A DNA stretch of 64,000 nucleotides from Leptospira licerasiae serovar Varillal str. VAR 010 (lineage in GTDB: Bacteria > Spirochaetota > Leptospiria > Leptospirales > Leptospiraceae): assembly GCF_000244755.1 (NCBI RefSeq), contig NZ_AHOO02000013.1, forward strand, positions 62,001 to 126,000, written 5' to 3'. A program made the translations under genes and the position numbers. A model generated the notes under the pieces. It did no database searches. It worked only from the letters and a program-made list of their open reading frames with translations, and had not been told where the DNA came from. Shown here piece by piece: positions 1 to 11,320 of the stretch. Within the stretch, counting starts at the first letter, position 1. The number at the start of each line of letters is the position of its first letter.

Positions 1-1
1 T

Positions 2-649
2 GGAACAAGCTTTAACGGTTTATTCTCGATACAATCTATCAGTTTTAATTTGCCGGTTCATGATAATACCACTGTCTCCGCCTTTATAGGAGGCCAAAGT
101 ATGAAACTGCTGCCTGATAATACCGTTGTAAATTCGTTTTCACATTGGACGGTCACTTCCGGGCAACTCTCAGAGCCTGGGGCAAATCCTCCAGCGTTAG
201 TAGGACCTTCTGATAGAAAATTGAAGGTGTTGATCGTTGCAAGAAACGAATTTGGGATCTCTTCTAAAGTAAAACAAGTCGGACAGACTCATTTTTGTAC
301 TGGGGCTGCGACTCTTCCTGCAACTGTAGGAAATTGCGGCACGGTTTGCGCTACCGCGACGGTAAACGGGGACGATGTCGAGTTTAAGGCTCAGAAGACT
401 ATCTCTCAGGATACATTCGATTATCTTTATGTAGATATATCCATTGCTCAGCCGATCTCTTTTTCTATACCGGCGGCTCCATTCGGCTTTTTCGAAAAAT
501 TCGATACGATCACAGTCGGAACGTACGAAGTGAACACTAGTTTGAATCGTACCAGTTTCGAATATATGTGCGTGGAAATGGCTTCTTATTCATATGTGGA
601 CGGTCCTTTTGATGACGAGTTTATCAGAGGGAAAGTGATCATTCCTTAA
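2..649 (+). CDS. Hypothetical protein, 5' end cut by the window
   Basis: The reading frame is open from base 2, so the true start lies outside the window; a TTG at 50 is only an internal leucine candidate. About 215 codons are visible and end at TAA 647-649. The visible protein is rich in Ser, Thr, Phe and Val, has four scattered Cys and no membrane segment, which fits an exported beta-rich domain. I recognise no family. It lies 50 bp upstream of a lipoprotein gene on the same strand. Confidence 0.7.
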   Translation, partial: GTSFNGLFSIQSISFNLPVHDNTTVSAFIGGQSMKLLPDNTVVNSFSHWTVTSGQLSEPGANPPALVGPSDRKLKVLIVARNEFGISSKVKQVGQTHFCTGAATLPATVGNCGTVCATATVNGDDVEFKAQKTISQDTFDYLYVDISIAQPISFSIPAAPFGFFEKFDTITVGTYEVNTSLNRTSFEYMCVEMASYSYVDGPFDDEFIRGKVIIP

Positions 650-699
650 TCTTGGAATAAATGCGAAGTTTAGAAAATTTTAATGTTTTGTCGGGATTT

Positions 700-2781
700 A
701 TGAAGAAAATATTTTTATTCGCTGTAGCGGTCCATTTTTCTATTTTTACAGGTTGTTCTTCCGAGGGAGTAGGGTTTGATCCAGTATCTGCTCTTCTTGC
801 TGCAATTTCTCCTACTTCTTCCACCCCGGGAGAAAATCCTCCTCCTGGAGAGGCAGGAACTCCTGCATGGATAAGTGCATCTGATGCGGTATTCAGTGAT
901 AAGGTGGAGGTTCGTTGGGATCCAGTTCCTGCTCAGGAATATAGGGTCTTTAAAAAATCAGTGTTTGAATCCACCTACCAGCAAATTGGTTCGGTGACTG
1001 ATCCTGTTTTTACGGATCCAATTTCCAATTCCCAAAGTTTATTTCAATATGCGGTCCAAGTTGTAGATCCGGAAGGTAAGGTTTCTCCAATCAGCGTTTT
1101 CGATACCGGAACAGTAGGATTCAATTCTTCTTGCTCTACAAAATTGAATTCTCTTGGAGGAGGGACTTCTCTTTATTCCAGATTTAAGAACGGTTTTCCC
1201 GGGGCTGCGACTTCGGTTTCGTCTTTTGGGAATTCAGTCCTTGTTGCAAGTAGCGGAAATGTTTATTTAATAAATATAAATGGAGATATGATAGGTGTTT
1301 GGACCGGGATTTCTCCTAAGGCGATGGTCGTAGATTCTACCAATCGTATTTTTGCTTTGGCCGGAATGAAAATATTCGAGCTGAATTCAGATTGTACCCA
1401 AACAAGTTTGATCGATCTTCCGGCGGATTCTTCTCCTAAAGATCTGGCTTTGGATACATCCGGGAATTTGTATATTAGCGAGGCGAATTTTGATACTGGG
1501 ACAGACCGTATTTTTAGGTATTCTTCTGCAGGAAATTTACTTAAGACTTGGGACCTTCCTGGAACATTCAGAGAACCTTATGCGATCTACATCCATCCTT
1601 CCGATAATAGTTTGTTGGTTGCGGATAATTCCAATTTTGATCTGTTCCAATATGATATAAGCGGGGACACTCCTGTTCAACTGGCATCCAAGCAGATAAC
1701 CGTCGGTCAGATTATTGATCTGACTATGAGCGGATCACAAATCCTTGTCGCCATCCAGAGGAATACTTCCCCCGATATCGGACCTTATCTGGTGAGATTT
1801 CATAGTGGGATGTCAGGCGGTTCCGTGACTCTGCCGATTAATCCAGCCGGATCTTCTACAATTGTAAGCATTGCGACGGACAATCGGAATGGAAACGTTC
1901 TTGCAGTAGATACGCAAAGGGCTTCTATTCTTTCCTGTTCGGCTCCTATTTTTTCCAATTGTGATCCAAGTATCCGAGGGATTTCCCCTTTGAGAATTGT
2001 TAGGGATGACAAGAAGAATTTTTACATTCTTCATGCTACAAAACAAATCACTAAACTGAATCCGAATGGAGCTCATCTTTCTAGTTTTGCTTTACCTTCT
2101 TTCCAAGGATCTTCCGTGCAAGGCGTGGATATGGAGATCGATGGGGATTTTTTGTATATTTCAGGTAGAAATTCCCAGGACGCCAGAGTCTTGGTAAAAG
2201 TTAAAACTGATTTTACCGGAGTCACTACTCGCACATTGCCTGCGAATTCATTTGTCCCCTTTACGAATATTGCGGTGACCGGTGGAAAAGTATTCAGCGA
2301 CTATGTGGATTTTGGGGAAGATGATACTTTTACTTACCTGAATTTTTCGTCCATCAATGGGGGAGGCGATGGGAATTATTTAAATAATCCTTATAGAGAA
2401 TTATTCATTATGAATACGGTAGAATTGGAAACGGATTACGCAGGGAATTTTTACCATATGTTAACCGGAATGGGGGAAAGCGATTTCCACACTTCTATTT
2501 CTAAATTTAATTCTAATACTCTCGAATGGAATAATTTGATACAATCTACTACTGTTTCTTTTCAGCAGATCACAACTGATAAGTCCGGGAATTTATATAC
2601 ATTAGAAGGAACTTCTGCCAATGGATACAAATTGTTTAAGAGGGACGGGAACTTTGTTGAGTTGAATCAGATTTCTATACCTACAAATCAGATCTCACCT
2701 TCTGCGCTGTATGTTTCCGATACAGGAGATTCTTCTTTCCTCGCGACCCCTTGGTCTTTACATAAAATTATGTTACCTTGA
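700..2781 (+). CDS. Lipoprotein with a fibronectin-III-like domain and an NHL-type beta-propeller
   Basis: The frame opens at 661, but the ATG at 700 begins a proper lipoprotein signal (MKKIFLFAVAVHFSIFTGCS, lipobox FTGC), so 693 residues are preferred. Residues about 45-125 resemble a fibronectin type III module (VEVRWDPVPAQEYRVFK). The rest repeats short beta motifs such as DTSGNLYISE, HPSDNSLLVAD and DKSGNLYTLEG, typical of NHL/SMP-30 propellers. It should be lipid-anchored and face the periplasm or cell surface. The ligand is unknown. There is no clear ribosome binding site. An intergenic repeat follows the gene. Confidence 0.85.
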   Translation: MKKIFLFAVAVHFSIFTGCSSEGVGFDPVSALLAAISPTSSTPGENPPPGEAGTPAWISASDAVFSDKVEVRWDPVPAQEYRVFKKSVFESTYQQIGSVTDPVFTDPISNSQSLFQYAVQVVDPEGKVSPISVFDTGTVGFNSSCSTKLNSLGGGTSLYSRFKNGFPGAATSVSSFGNSVLVASSGNVYLININGDMIGVWTGISPKAMVVDSTNRIFALAGMKIFELNSDCTQTSLIDLPADSSPKDLALDTSGNLYISEANFDTGTDRIFRYSSAGNLLKTWDLPGTFREPYAIYIHPSDNSLLVADNSNFDLFQYDISGDTPVQLASKQITVGQIIDLTMSGSQILVAIQRNTSPDIGPYLVRFHSGMSGGSVTLPINPAGSSTIVSIATDNRNGNVLAVDTQRASILSCSAPIFSNCDPSIRGISPLRIVRDDKKNFYILHATKQITKLNPNGAHLSSFALPSFQGSSVQGVDMEIDGDFLYISGRNSQDARVLVKVKTDFTGVTTRTLPANSFVPFTNIAVTGGKVFSDYVDFGEDDTFTYLNFSSINGGGDGNYLNNPYRELFIMNTVELETDYAGNFYHMLTGMGESDFHTSISKFNSNTLEWNNLIQSTTVSFQQITTDKSGNLYTLEGTSANGYKLFKRDGNFVELNQISIPTNQISPSALYVSDTGDSSFLATPWSLHKIMLP

Positions 2782-2789
2782 TAGTAGAG

Positions 2790-2915
2790 TCGCAGAGTTT
2801 TAAAGAGACACAGGGCTTGGCACACAGAGCCACGAAGCCGCAGAGAATTTTTGGATTTAGTACACCTTATATCCTCTGCGTCTTAGCGACTCTGCGTGAG
2901 AATTGTTCCCTGTGC
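2790..2915. repeat. Intergenic CTCTGCG-type inverted repeat, copy 1
   Basis: A purine-rich left part carries cacaggg, cacagag and cgcagag words. It is followed by an AT-rich centre (ggatttagtac) and a right part reading cctctgcgtc ... gactctgcgtgag. Left and right words are reverse complements, so the element can fold. Related copies occur near 4728-4870 and 49315-49582. No coding potential is visible. Confidence 0.7.
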
Positions 2916-2977
2916 GAACGAATCGGTATCGACCTAATCTAAATTTTCCAAAAGTAAAAAAATTCTAAGACCCGAAT

Positions 2978-3373
2978 TTGAGATCGGGGGGTGTAAAATC
3001 CGATACTTTGGTTATAGGAAAGTCTGGAAAGATTTTCGAAACGAAGGGCCTCGGCATGGAATTTCTGGAACCAAAAGATCTCACGGAAAATAAGTCCTAC
3101 CGGATCCGCCTAACCGTGGCAATCTATAGAAATAATATTTTATCTTATAAGAACGATATAGTAGTTCCTTCGGTTTATATGAGAAGGAATGAAGCGAGAG
3201 CCCATATCCGCAAGGAAGTGACAGAACGTTTGGCTCATTCTTCCTTTTTTCGTTCTCCTCGTCCGGACTATGATCTGGTCCGATATTCCGAAGAAGCTAC
3301 TTGTAACACATTCTTGAGATACAGGATTATCAGCGGAAGTCCTACAGAAGAAACTTTACCTAAGACTGTTTAA
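2978..3373 (+). CDS. Small hypothetical protein
   Basis: The frame is limited upstream by TAA at 2966-2968. TTG at 2978 gives 131 residues; TTG 3008 or ATG 3056 would give shorter products, and no ribosome binding site decides between them. The middle (YRIRLTVAIYRNNILSYKND, then RRNEARAHIRKEVTERLA) has coherent strand and helix patterns and normal codon use, so I take it as real. There is no signal peptide, membrane segment or family I can name. Confidence 0.55.
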   Translation: MRSGGVKSDTLVIGKSGKIFETKGLGMEFLEPKDLTENKSYRIRLTVAIYRNNILSYKNDIVVPSVYMRRNEARAHIRKEVTERLAHSSFFRSPRPDYDLVRYSEEATCNTFLRYRIISGSPTEETLPKTV

Positions 3374-3443
3374 GAAAGATTCGTAACTTAATTGTCTTGA
3401 ATTCCGGTCTAGGGTTGTAAAAACTTGACTGCGAATCCGGATT

Positions 3444-4721
<1,278 letters not shown>

Positions 4722-4727
4722 TTTCGC

Positions 4728-4870
4728 ACGGAGCTCACGGAGAGTAATTCTCACGCAGAGGCGCTAAGCCGCGGAGAGTTTTCTTGAATAGAGTTAGTAG
4801 AATACCGTCTACTCTCATAATTGCTATCTGAATTAACCTCTGCGTCTCCGCGACTCTGCGTGTCTAACCA
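4728..4870. repeat. Intergenic CTCTGCG-type inverted repeat, copy 2
   Basis: The left arm has cacggag, cacgcagagg and ccgcggagag. A short AT-rich centre follows, and the right arm reads cctctgcgtctccgcgactc then tgcgtg. It belongs to the same family as the elements near 2790 and 49315. The rest of the gap to gltB (4871-5082) has no credible gene; a short frame at 4821-5066 begins inside the repeat. Confidence 0.7.
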
Positions 4871-5082
4871 AGCTTATAAGTCGAATATAGGTTTCTCTGC
4901 GGCTTCTTCCCCGAAAAAGATCGTTTTCAAACTAGGCACTCGTAAATTTACTGGTCTAAGAATCGGACATTTGCTACAAAATTCAGCCAAACATCGCGTG
5001 GGTGGGGGTTTCCTCTGTCCGTGGACTAAGGCCAAAGCAGAGTCCCGGATTCTATATCAACCCTAAAGAGGAACCTTAGCGG

Positions 5083-8000
5083 ATGTTAAACCTTGACGAA
5101 CAGTTGCGGATCCAAAAGTACTTGGAGGAAAACGGTCTATACGACAAGTCCTTCGAGCGCGATAACTGCGGAGTAGGCTTCGTCGCTTCTTATAAGGGCG
5201 AGTCCAGCCACCGAGTTGTATCTATGGGTTTGAAGGCGGTCGCATGCCTTACCCACCGCGGAGCCGTTGATGCAGATATGCAAACCGGAGACGGCGCCGG
5301 GATCATGATCCGTATCCCTAAAAAACTGTTTGCGAAGTACATCGAGGACATGGGCCATAGACGCCCTGACGAAGATTCCATCGGTGTGGGGATGGTGTTC
5401 CTACCTAGAGAGGACATAGACAAACAAGATGTTTGCCGAAGCCTCATCGAATCAGCACTTATGCAATTCAACTTCAAGCTATACGCTTGGAGATATGTTC
5501 CGGTTAATCCTGAGGTTTTAGGGCCTAAGGCGAATGCTTCCCGCCCTCAGATCGAACAAGTCCTGATCGGAAAGCCGGACGGGATGTCCAACGAGGATTT
5601 CGAGACCAAATTATTCCTGATCCAAAAGAAAGTGATGAGAGATGCGCTCAGACTTTCCATGAGCGAAGACTTTTATATTTGTTCATTCTCTTCCGAAAGG
5701 ATCACATTCAAAGGATTATTCAACGGGAACCAGGTCTCTCAATTTTATGAAGATCTAAAAAGTGAGGAGATGGTTTCTCCTTATTGTATCTTCCACCAAA
5801 GATATTCTACCAACACTTTCCCAAGCTGGGCATTGGCTCAACCTTTCCGTGTTCTTGCACATAACGGAGAGATCAATACCATCGTAGGGAACAGGATTTG
5901 GATGCTCGCAAGAGAAGAAGAACTCGCCTGTGAAAAATGGGGAGAGTTCCAAAAAGAGATCCATCCGATCATCAGACCTCATTTATCTGACTCCGCAAGT
6001 TTGGACAACGCAATGGAAGCGATTGTACGTTCCGGTAAGGACGTTCTTCATGCCAAAGCGATGCTTATACCGAATGCATGGAGTAAGAACGTTCAGATGT
6101 CGGAAGCCTTAAAGTCCTTCTACGAATATAATAACACTTTGACCGAACCATGGGACGGACCTGCTGCTCTCGCATTTGCAGAAGGTGACTGGGTCGGAGG
6201 AAGTTTAGACAGAAACGGACTTCGCCCTGCAAGATATGTTGTGACCGAAGACGGACTAGTCGTTATGGGTTCCGAAACTGGTTTAGTTCATATAGACGAA
6301 GAGATCATCACCAAAAAAGGAAGATTAGGTCCTGGTGATATGCTAGCGATCAACCTGAAAGAAGGTAAGATCTACTTCAATGAGGACGTAAACGCTCTAT
6401 TCGAGAAAAAATACGATTATAGAGAATGGTCCAAAGAGAATGTTGAATATCTGGACCAAACTATCGACGAGTCCATCGCTAAAACCGTAACTTACAGCGG
6501 AGATGATCTCAGAAGAAGACAGATCCTTTTCGCATATTCTCCATACAAACAAAAAGCGGTGATCAAACCTCAGGCTGTCGCTGGAAAAGAAGCGATCGGT
6601 TCCATGGGAGACGATACTCCTTTGTCTATCTTAATGCTTTCTCGCATCGGATTGTATACATACTTCCGCCAAAGATTTGCTCAGGTGACAAACCCGCCGA
6701 TCGACTATCTGAGAGAGAAAGGAGTAACTTCCCTTTACACTCGTCTTGTTAAGAAGACAAATCTATTCGCGGACGAAAAACCTCAGAACTGTCTGGTTCT
6801 TTCTCATCCATACCTGACTAATCTTGGATTACAAAGGATTAGGGAGAAGGACGGAAAACAATACAAGGTTTTGACCTTGGACGCCACTTTTGAAGCTCAT
6901 CATGAGGAAGGTGCTGCAAGAAATTATCTTGAACTTGCATTGGACCAATTGCTTGCGGACGCAGTAAAAGCTGCGGAATCCGGAGTGAATATCCTGATCC
7001 TTTCGGATAAAAAACTGAACAAGGATCGCGCTCCTATTCCTATGGAATTGGCTGTTGCGGCAGTTCATAACCACTTGATCCGCAACAAAAAACGTGCGGC
7101 TACTAGCATTCTTGTGGAAACAGGATCTGCATTCGAAATCCATAATGTGGCCGTTCTGCTTGGATACGGAGCTTCCGGAGTAAACAGTTATCTGATCTGG
7201 GACACTCTTCATGACTTATGGTCCAAGGGAGACTTCGATGCGGAAGACGGCACTCGTCCTTCTTTTGCTACTCTTTGCACTAACTATCGTGCGGGAGTCG
7301 ATGACGGACTTCTAAAGATCATGTCCAAAATGGGGATCTCCATCATGTCTTCCTATGTGGGTGGACAGGTATTCGAAGCGATCGGGCTCTCTAGAACTCT
7401 GATCTCCAAATACTTCCCAGGTACTTATTCCAGGATTTCTGGAATTGGTATCGGTGGTATCGAGCAGAATATCCTAAGAAACCACGACTCCGCATTCAAC
7501 AAAGAGATCAATCCGGAAGACTTTATCTCCGAGAAGGACGACCAACCTCATAGATGGTCTCCTAAAGTAGTAAAATTCATCCGCAAAGCTGCGGTGGACA
7601 ACGACTACGAAGCATTCTTAGAAGCTTCTAAATTAATGGAAGAAAGTGATCCGATCAATATCCGAGATCTATTCGATTTCGTGGATCGTTCCCCTGTTCC
7701 AATCGAAGAAGTAGAAACAGTTTCTGAGATCCAAAAACGTTTCTTAACTCCTGGTATGAGTCACGGTGCACTTTCTATCGAAGCTCACACTGACCTTGCG
7801 ATTGCAATGAACCGTTTGGGAGCAAAGTCTTCCTCCGGAGAAGGTGGAGAAAATCCGTCTCGTTACGTTGTGGATGAGAAAGGAGACTTAGCGAATTCTT
7901 CCATCAAGCAGGTTGCTTCCGGAAGATTCGGAGTCACTTCCGAATATCTGAACTCTGCGAAAGAGTTGGAGATCAAGATCGCTCAGGGTGCAAAACCCGG

Positions 8001-9570
8001 AGAAGGCGGACAGCTTCCAGGCAAGAAGAACAATGAGGAGATCGCGACGAACCGTCATACTCCTCAGGGAATCGACCTGATCTCTCCTCCACCTCACCAC
8101 GATATTTATTCTATCGAGGACTTGTCTCAGTTGATCTATGACTTGAAACAAGCTAACCATACCGCACAAGTATCGGTAAAACTGGTATCCGAAGCGGGAG
8201 TAGGAACGATCGCTGCCGGTGTTGCGAAAGCGAACGCCGACGTGATCCTGATCTCGGGACATGTGGGTGGAACCGGAGCGGCTTCTCTTACTTCTATCAA
8301 ACATGCCGGATCTCCTTGGGAGCTTGGTCTTTCCGAAACGCATCAAGTTTTAGTAATGAACGGTCTACGTGATAGAGTGGTTCTCCGTACTGACGGCGGT
8401 ATCGTTTCCGGAAGGGATGTGATCATCGCTGCATGTTTAGGTGCGGAAGAATACGGAATTGGGACTGCTTCTCTCGTGGCATTAGGTTGTATCATGGCAA
8501 GAAAATGCCATTTGAACAACTGTCCTACTGGGATCGCTACACAAGATCCTAAGTTCAGAGCGAAATACAAAGGATCTCCTGATCAGGTCGCTACTTTAAT
8601 GACACTTCTTGCAATGGAAGTTCGTGAGTATTTGGCGAAGCTTGGATTTCGCTCTATGGACGAGATCATAGGAAGAACGGACCTTCTGAAACAAATTACA
8701 CGTTATGAGCAAGACCGTTTAGATTCTTTGGATTTGAATCCTATCTTGGTACGTCTTCCTCTTCTCTACGATCCTAAGAAGAAAAAAGACAGATTCGTAA
8801 GAAGAGAATCTGTCGGAGAAGTTCTGGATGATCGTATCCTGAAGGATGCAGAACCTGCGTTAGAAGGAAAAACTTCCATGTCTCTTTCTTATTCCGTTAA
8901 GAATACGAACAGGACTGTAGGAGCAAAAGTTTCCGGAATTATCGCACGTAAATACGGATCCAAAGGACTTCCTGGAAAACTGGAAATCATTCTTGAAGGA
9001 ACAGCTGGTCAGTCCCTAGGAGCATGGCTCGTGAAAGGGGTCCAGATCACTCTTCATGGGGATGCAAACGATTATGTAGGAAAAGGACTCTGCGGTGGAA
9101 CTATCGTGGTCCGCAAACATAGACGTTCCAAATTGAAAGCGTATGAGAACGTGATCATCGGTAATACCTGTCTTTACGGTGCTACTTCCGGAAAACTTTT
9201 CAGTTCGGGTAGAGCAGGAGAAAGATTCGGGGTAAGAAACTCCGGAGCGGATGCAGTAGTAGGCGGAGCAGGTGACCACTTCTTGGAATACATGACAAGT
9301 GGAACAATAGTCTGCTTGGGAACAGTAGGTAAGAATATGGGCGCCGGTATGACCGGAGGAAGAGCTTACTTCTTCCAGAAAGATTGGGAATTGGAGCCTT
9401 TAATCAATAAAGAGTATGTGAAGATCGTGGATCTTGAAAATGAAGATTACGATATCATAAAGTCTTTTATTACCGAGCATACTAAATTGACCGGATCCGA
9501 ACTTTCGGAAGAGATCCTGAAAACTTGGGAAGCATCTAAAAAATATTTCGTGAAAGTTACTCCTAAATAA
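5083..9570 (+). CDS. gltB: Glutamate synthase, large (alpha) subunit
   Basis: At 1495 residues this is family-typical. It moves the amide nitrogen of glutamine to 2-oxoglutarate. Cys29 (RDNCGVGF) follows a short propeptide and should be the class II amidotransferase nucleophile after processing. The FMN/TIM-barrel part contains SHGALSIEAH and GEGGENPSR. Cys1136, Cys1142 and Cys1147 (CIMARKCHLNNCPTG) have the C-x5-C-x4-C spacing of the 3Fe-4S cluster. The C-terminal GXGXG beta-helix follows (GAGMTGGRAYF). The start is ATG with aaagagga upstream. No gltD lies on either side, so the electron-donating partner is encoded elsewhere, or ferredoxin is used. Confidence 0.97.
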   Translation: MLNLDEQLRIQKYLEENGLYDKSFERDNCGVGFVASYKGESSHRVVSMGLKAVACLTHRGAVDADMQTGDGAGIMIRIPKKLFAKYIEDMGHRRPDEDSIGVGMVFLPREDIDKQDVCRSLIESALMQFNFKLYAWRYVPVNPEVLGPKANASRPQIEQVLIGKPDGMSNEDFETKLFLIQKKVMRDALRLSMSEDFYICSFSSERITFKGLFNGNQVSQFYEDLKSEEMVSPYCIFHQRYSTNTFPSWALAQPFRVLAHNGEINTIVGNRIWMLAREEELACEKWGEFQKEIHPIIRPHLSDSASLDNAMEAIVRSGKDVLHAKAMLIPNAWSKNVQMSEALKSFYEYNNTLTEPWDGPAALAFAEGDWVGGSLDRNGLRPARYVVTEDGLVVMGSETGLVHIDEEIITKKGRLGPGDMLAINLKEGKIYFNEDVNALFEKKYDYREWSKENVEYLDQTIDESIAKTVTYSGDDLRRRQILFAYSPYKQKAVIKPQAVAGKEAIGSMGDDTPLSILMLSRIGLYTYFRQRFAQVTNPPIDYLREKGVTSLYTRLVKKTNLFADEKPQNCLVLSHPYLTNLGLQRIREKDGKQYKVLTLDATFEAHHEEGAARNYLELALDQLLADAVKAAESGVNILILSDKKLNKDRAPIPMELAVAAVHNHLIRNKKRAATSILVETGSAFEIHNVAVLLGYGASGVNSYLIWDTLHDLWSKGDFDAEDGTRPSFATLCTNYRAGVDDGLLKIMSKMGISIMSSYVGGQVFEAIGLSRTLISKYFPGTYSRISGIGIGGIEQNILRNHDSAFNKEINPEDFISEKDDQPHRWSPKVVKFIRKAAVDNDYEAFLEASKLMEESDPINIRDLFDFVDRSPVPIEEVETVSEIQKRFLTPGMSHGALSIEAHTDLAIAMNRLGAKSSSGEGGENPSRYVVDEKGDLANSSIKQVASGRFGVTSEYLNSAKELEIKIAQGAKPGEGGQLPGKKNNEEIATNRHTPQGIDLISPPPHHDIYSIEDLSQLIYDLKQANHTAQVSVKLVSEAGVGTIAAGVAKANADVILISGHVGGTGAASLTSIKHAGSPWELGLSETHQVLVMNGLRDRVVLRTDGGIVSGRDVIIAACLGAEEYGIGTASLVALGCIMARKCHLNNCPTGIATQDPKFRAKYKGSPDQVATLMTLLAMEVREYLAKLGFRSMDEIIGRTDLLKQITRYEQDRLDSLDLNPILVRLPLLYDPKKKKDRFVRRESVGEVLDDRILKDAEPALEGKTSMSLSYSVKNTNRTVGAKVSGIIARKYGSKGLPGKLEIILEGTAGQSLGAWLVKGVQITLHGDANDYVGKGLCGGTIVVRKHRRSKLKAYENVIIGNTCLYGATSGKLFSSGRAGERFGVRNSGADAVVGGAGDHFLEYMTSGTIVCLGTVGKNMGAGMTGGRAYFFQKDWELEPLINKEYVKIVDLENEDYDIIKSFITEHTKLTGSELSEEILKTWEASKKYFVKVTPK

Positions 9571-9600
9571 AGTAACTCTCGGATTAGTTTTTCAGACTAA

Positions 9601-9654
9601 AGGGCAAGGTTCCAATGAGTTCGATGTGAATTCGGACTTAAAAGACCTTGCCCT
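9601..9654. other. Inverted repeat downstream of gltB
   Basis: agggcaaggt (9601-9610) pairs perfectly with accttgccct (9645-9654) across a 34-nt loop. It lies 31 bp after the gltB stop and 62 bp before the opgG start. No T-tract follows, so it is either a Rho-independent-like hairpin of poor quality, an RNA-stabilising stem, or part of the opgG leader. Confidence 0.4.
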
Positions 9655-9715
9655 ATCTGTGTACGGATGATAGACTGGTTCTTTAGATCCGTTCTACCGA
9701 AAGGAAAGATACGAA

Positions 9716-11320
9716 TTGTTACGATTGCATATAATTCTGGCTTTTGTGGCAACAGCCTTGCTCTTTGCCGTCGCAGATAGACAGCAGAGGCGGGATAGAG
9801 AAGAACCCGACTTCTCTTCTTCTCCATTACTGAGTGTGATGGAGGGAGAAATTTCCGACCACAATACTCATCCTACATTCAAGTTCTCGTTCGCAGATCT
9901 CAAAGGACGAGCTAGAGTATTATCTAAACAACGCTACATTCCGCCTAAACATTCCACTACGGACTTTTTGAAAGGTCTGCCATGGAACCAATACAAAAAC
10001 ATATTATTTCGCCCCGAAAAATCGGTTTGGAAGAAAGAGGGAAATCCTTTCCAATTACAGTTTTTACATCCTGGACATTTATATAATACTAATATAAGAG
10101 TGTTCGAGGTAAGAGGCGATTTTGCGAGAGAGATTGCCTATGATCCTTCTTCTTTTGATCTTTCTAAACTGAAAGGTGTGGGAGAGCTTCCACCTAATCT
10201 AGGTTATTCGGGATTCAAGATCCATTTTCCGATCAACACACAAGAGCATACGGATGAGTTTGCGGTTTTCCAGGGCGCAAGTTATTATAGGATCATTTCT
10301 AAGAAACAATGGTACGGTCTTTCTGCCCGAGGGATTTCGGTTAACACAGGCATGCCTTATCCGGAAGACTTTCCTTCCTTTAGGGAATTCTACGTAGTCA
10401 AACCTGATAAGACCGACTCTTCGATCACCGTTTATGCTCTTTTGGACGGAAGGACTGCCACCGGCGCTTACGAATTCCAGATCACTCCCGGCAAAGTTTC
10501 CGCAGTAAAGGTAAATGCAGAGGTGATACTTAGGACTAAGGTGGATCGGTTAGGGATTGCCCCTTTGACCAGTATGTATTGGTATAGTGAGACCAGGGGA
10601 ATTCCGAAAGGCCAAGCCTATCCGGAATCGCACGATTCCGATGGATTATTGATCCATTCCGGAAAAGGAGAATGGATCTGGAGACCTTTGGATAATCCGA
10701 AGCGCAGCACAACGTATACTTTCTCGGATGAAAATCCGAGGGGATTCGGCTTAATCCAAAGAGATAGAGAATTCCAAAATTACCAGCATAGTGAGATGAA
10801 ATACCAACTCAGGCCAAGCGCTTGGGTAGAACCCGAAATTCCTTTTGGTAAAGGTGCGGTCCATCTCCTAGAAAATCCGACTATCCAGGATTCTGACGAT
10901 AATATGGGAGCTTACTGGATGCCGGATCCTCTTCCACAACCCGGGATTCCATTCGATTTTTCTTATACTGTCCGCTGGCCGGATACAGATCCGCTTCCTG
11001 ATTCCATGGCAAAGGTAGTGGCAACTCGGATCGGTGACGCGCAAGGTGATCCTGATCTGAAAATGTTCTATGTGGATTTTAAAAGTTCCAATCTAAGTTC
11101 TTTGGATCCGTTCGCTTATATTCAAGCGAGAATAGATACCGGAGAAAACGCGGAATTATCCGAATATTCGGTCCAAAAGATAGAAGAAACCGGAGTATGG
11201 AGACTTACTTTCGGAGTGTATCCTAAAAATAAATTCAGGCCCTCCGATCTAAAGGCAGCATTGAGCAGAAACCAAGAAATCATTTCTGAAACCTGGAATT
11301 TCGTACTTGAGCCGAACTAA
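9716..11320 (+). CDS. opgG: Periplasmic glucan biosynthesis protein OpgG (MdoG)
   Basis: TTG start with a good ribosome binding site (aaaggaaag, 9700-9708). Residues 1-20 are a signal peptide (LHIILAFVATALLFAVA). The mature part matches the OpgG/MdoG family along its length, for example LPWNQYKNILFRPEKSVW, FPINTQEHTDEFAVFQGASYYR and EFYVVKPD. Family members act in the periplasm and build or branch osmoregulated beta-glucans secreted by OpgH. It overlaps the next gene by 14 bp and heads a three-gene operon with opgH. Confidence 0.93.
   Translation: MLRLHIILAFVATALLFAVADRQQRRDREEPDFSSSPLLSVMEGEISDHNTHPTFKFSFADLKGRARVLSKQRYIPPKHSTTDFLKGLPWNQYKNILFRPEKSVWKKEGNPFQLQFLHPGHLYNTNIRVFEVRGDFAREIAYDPSSFDLSKLKGVGELPPNLGYSGFKIHFPINTQEHTDEFAVFQGASYYRIISKKQWYGLSARGISVNTGMPYPEDFPSFREFYVVKPDKTDSSITVYALLDGRTATGAYEFQITPGKVSAVKVNAEVILRTKVDRLGIAPLTSMYWYSETRGIPKGQAYPESHDSDGLLIHSGKGEWIWRPLDNPKRSTTYTFSDENPRGFGLIQRDREFQNYQHSEMKYQLRPSAWVEPEIPFGKGAVHLLENPTIQDSDDNMGAYWMPDPLPQPGIPFDFSYTVRWPDTDPLPDSMAKVVATRIGDAQGDPDLKMFYVDFKSSNLSSLDPFAYIQARIDTGENAELSEYSVQKIEETGVWRLTFGVYPKNKFRPSDLKAALSRNQEIISETWNFVLEPN

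Noticed and set aside
4821..5066. An 81-codon frame before gltB
   Set aside because: It begins inside the intergenic repeat and has no ribosome binding site or recognisable composition; treated as noncoding.
7888..8346. A 152-codon minus-strand frame inside gltB
   Set aside because: It lies within the conserved FMN-domain coding region of gltB; Arg/Ser-rich and without features.
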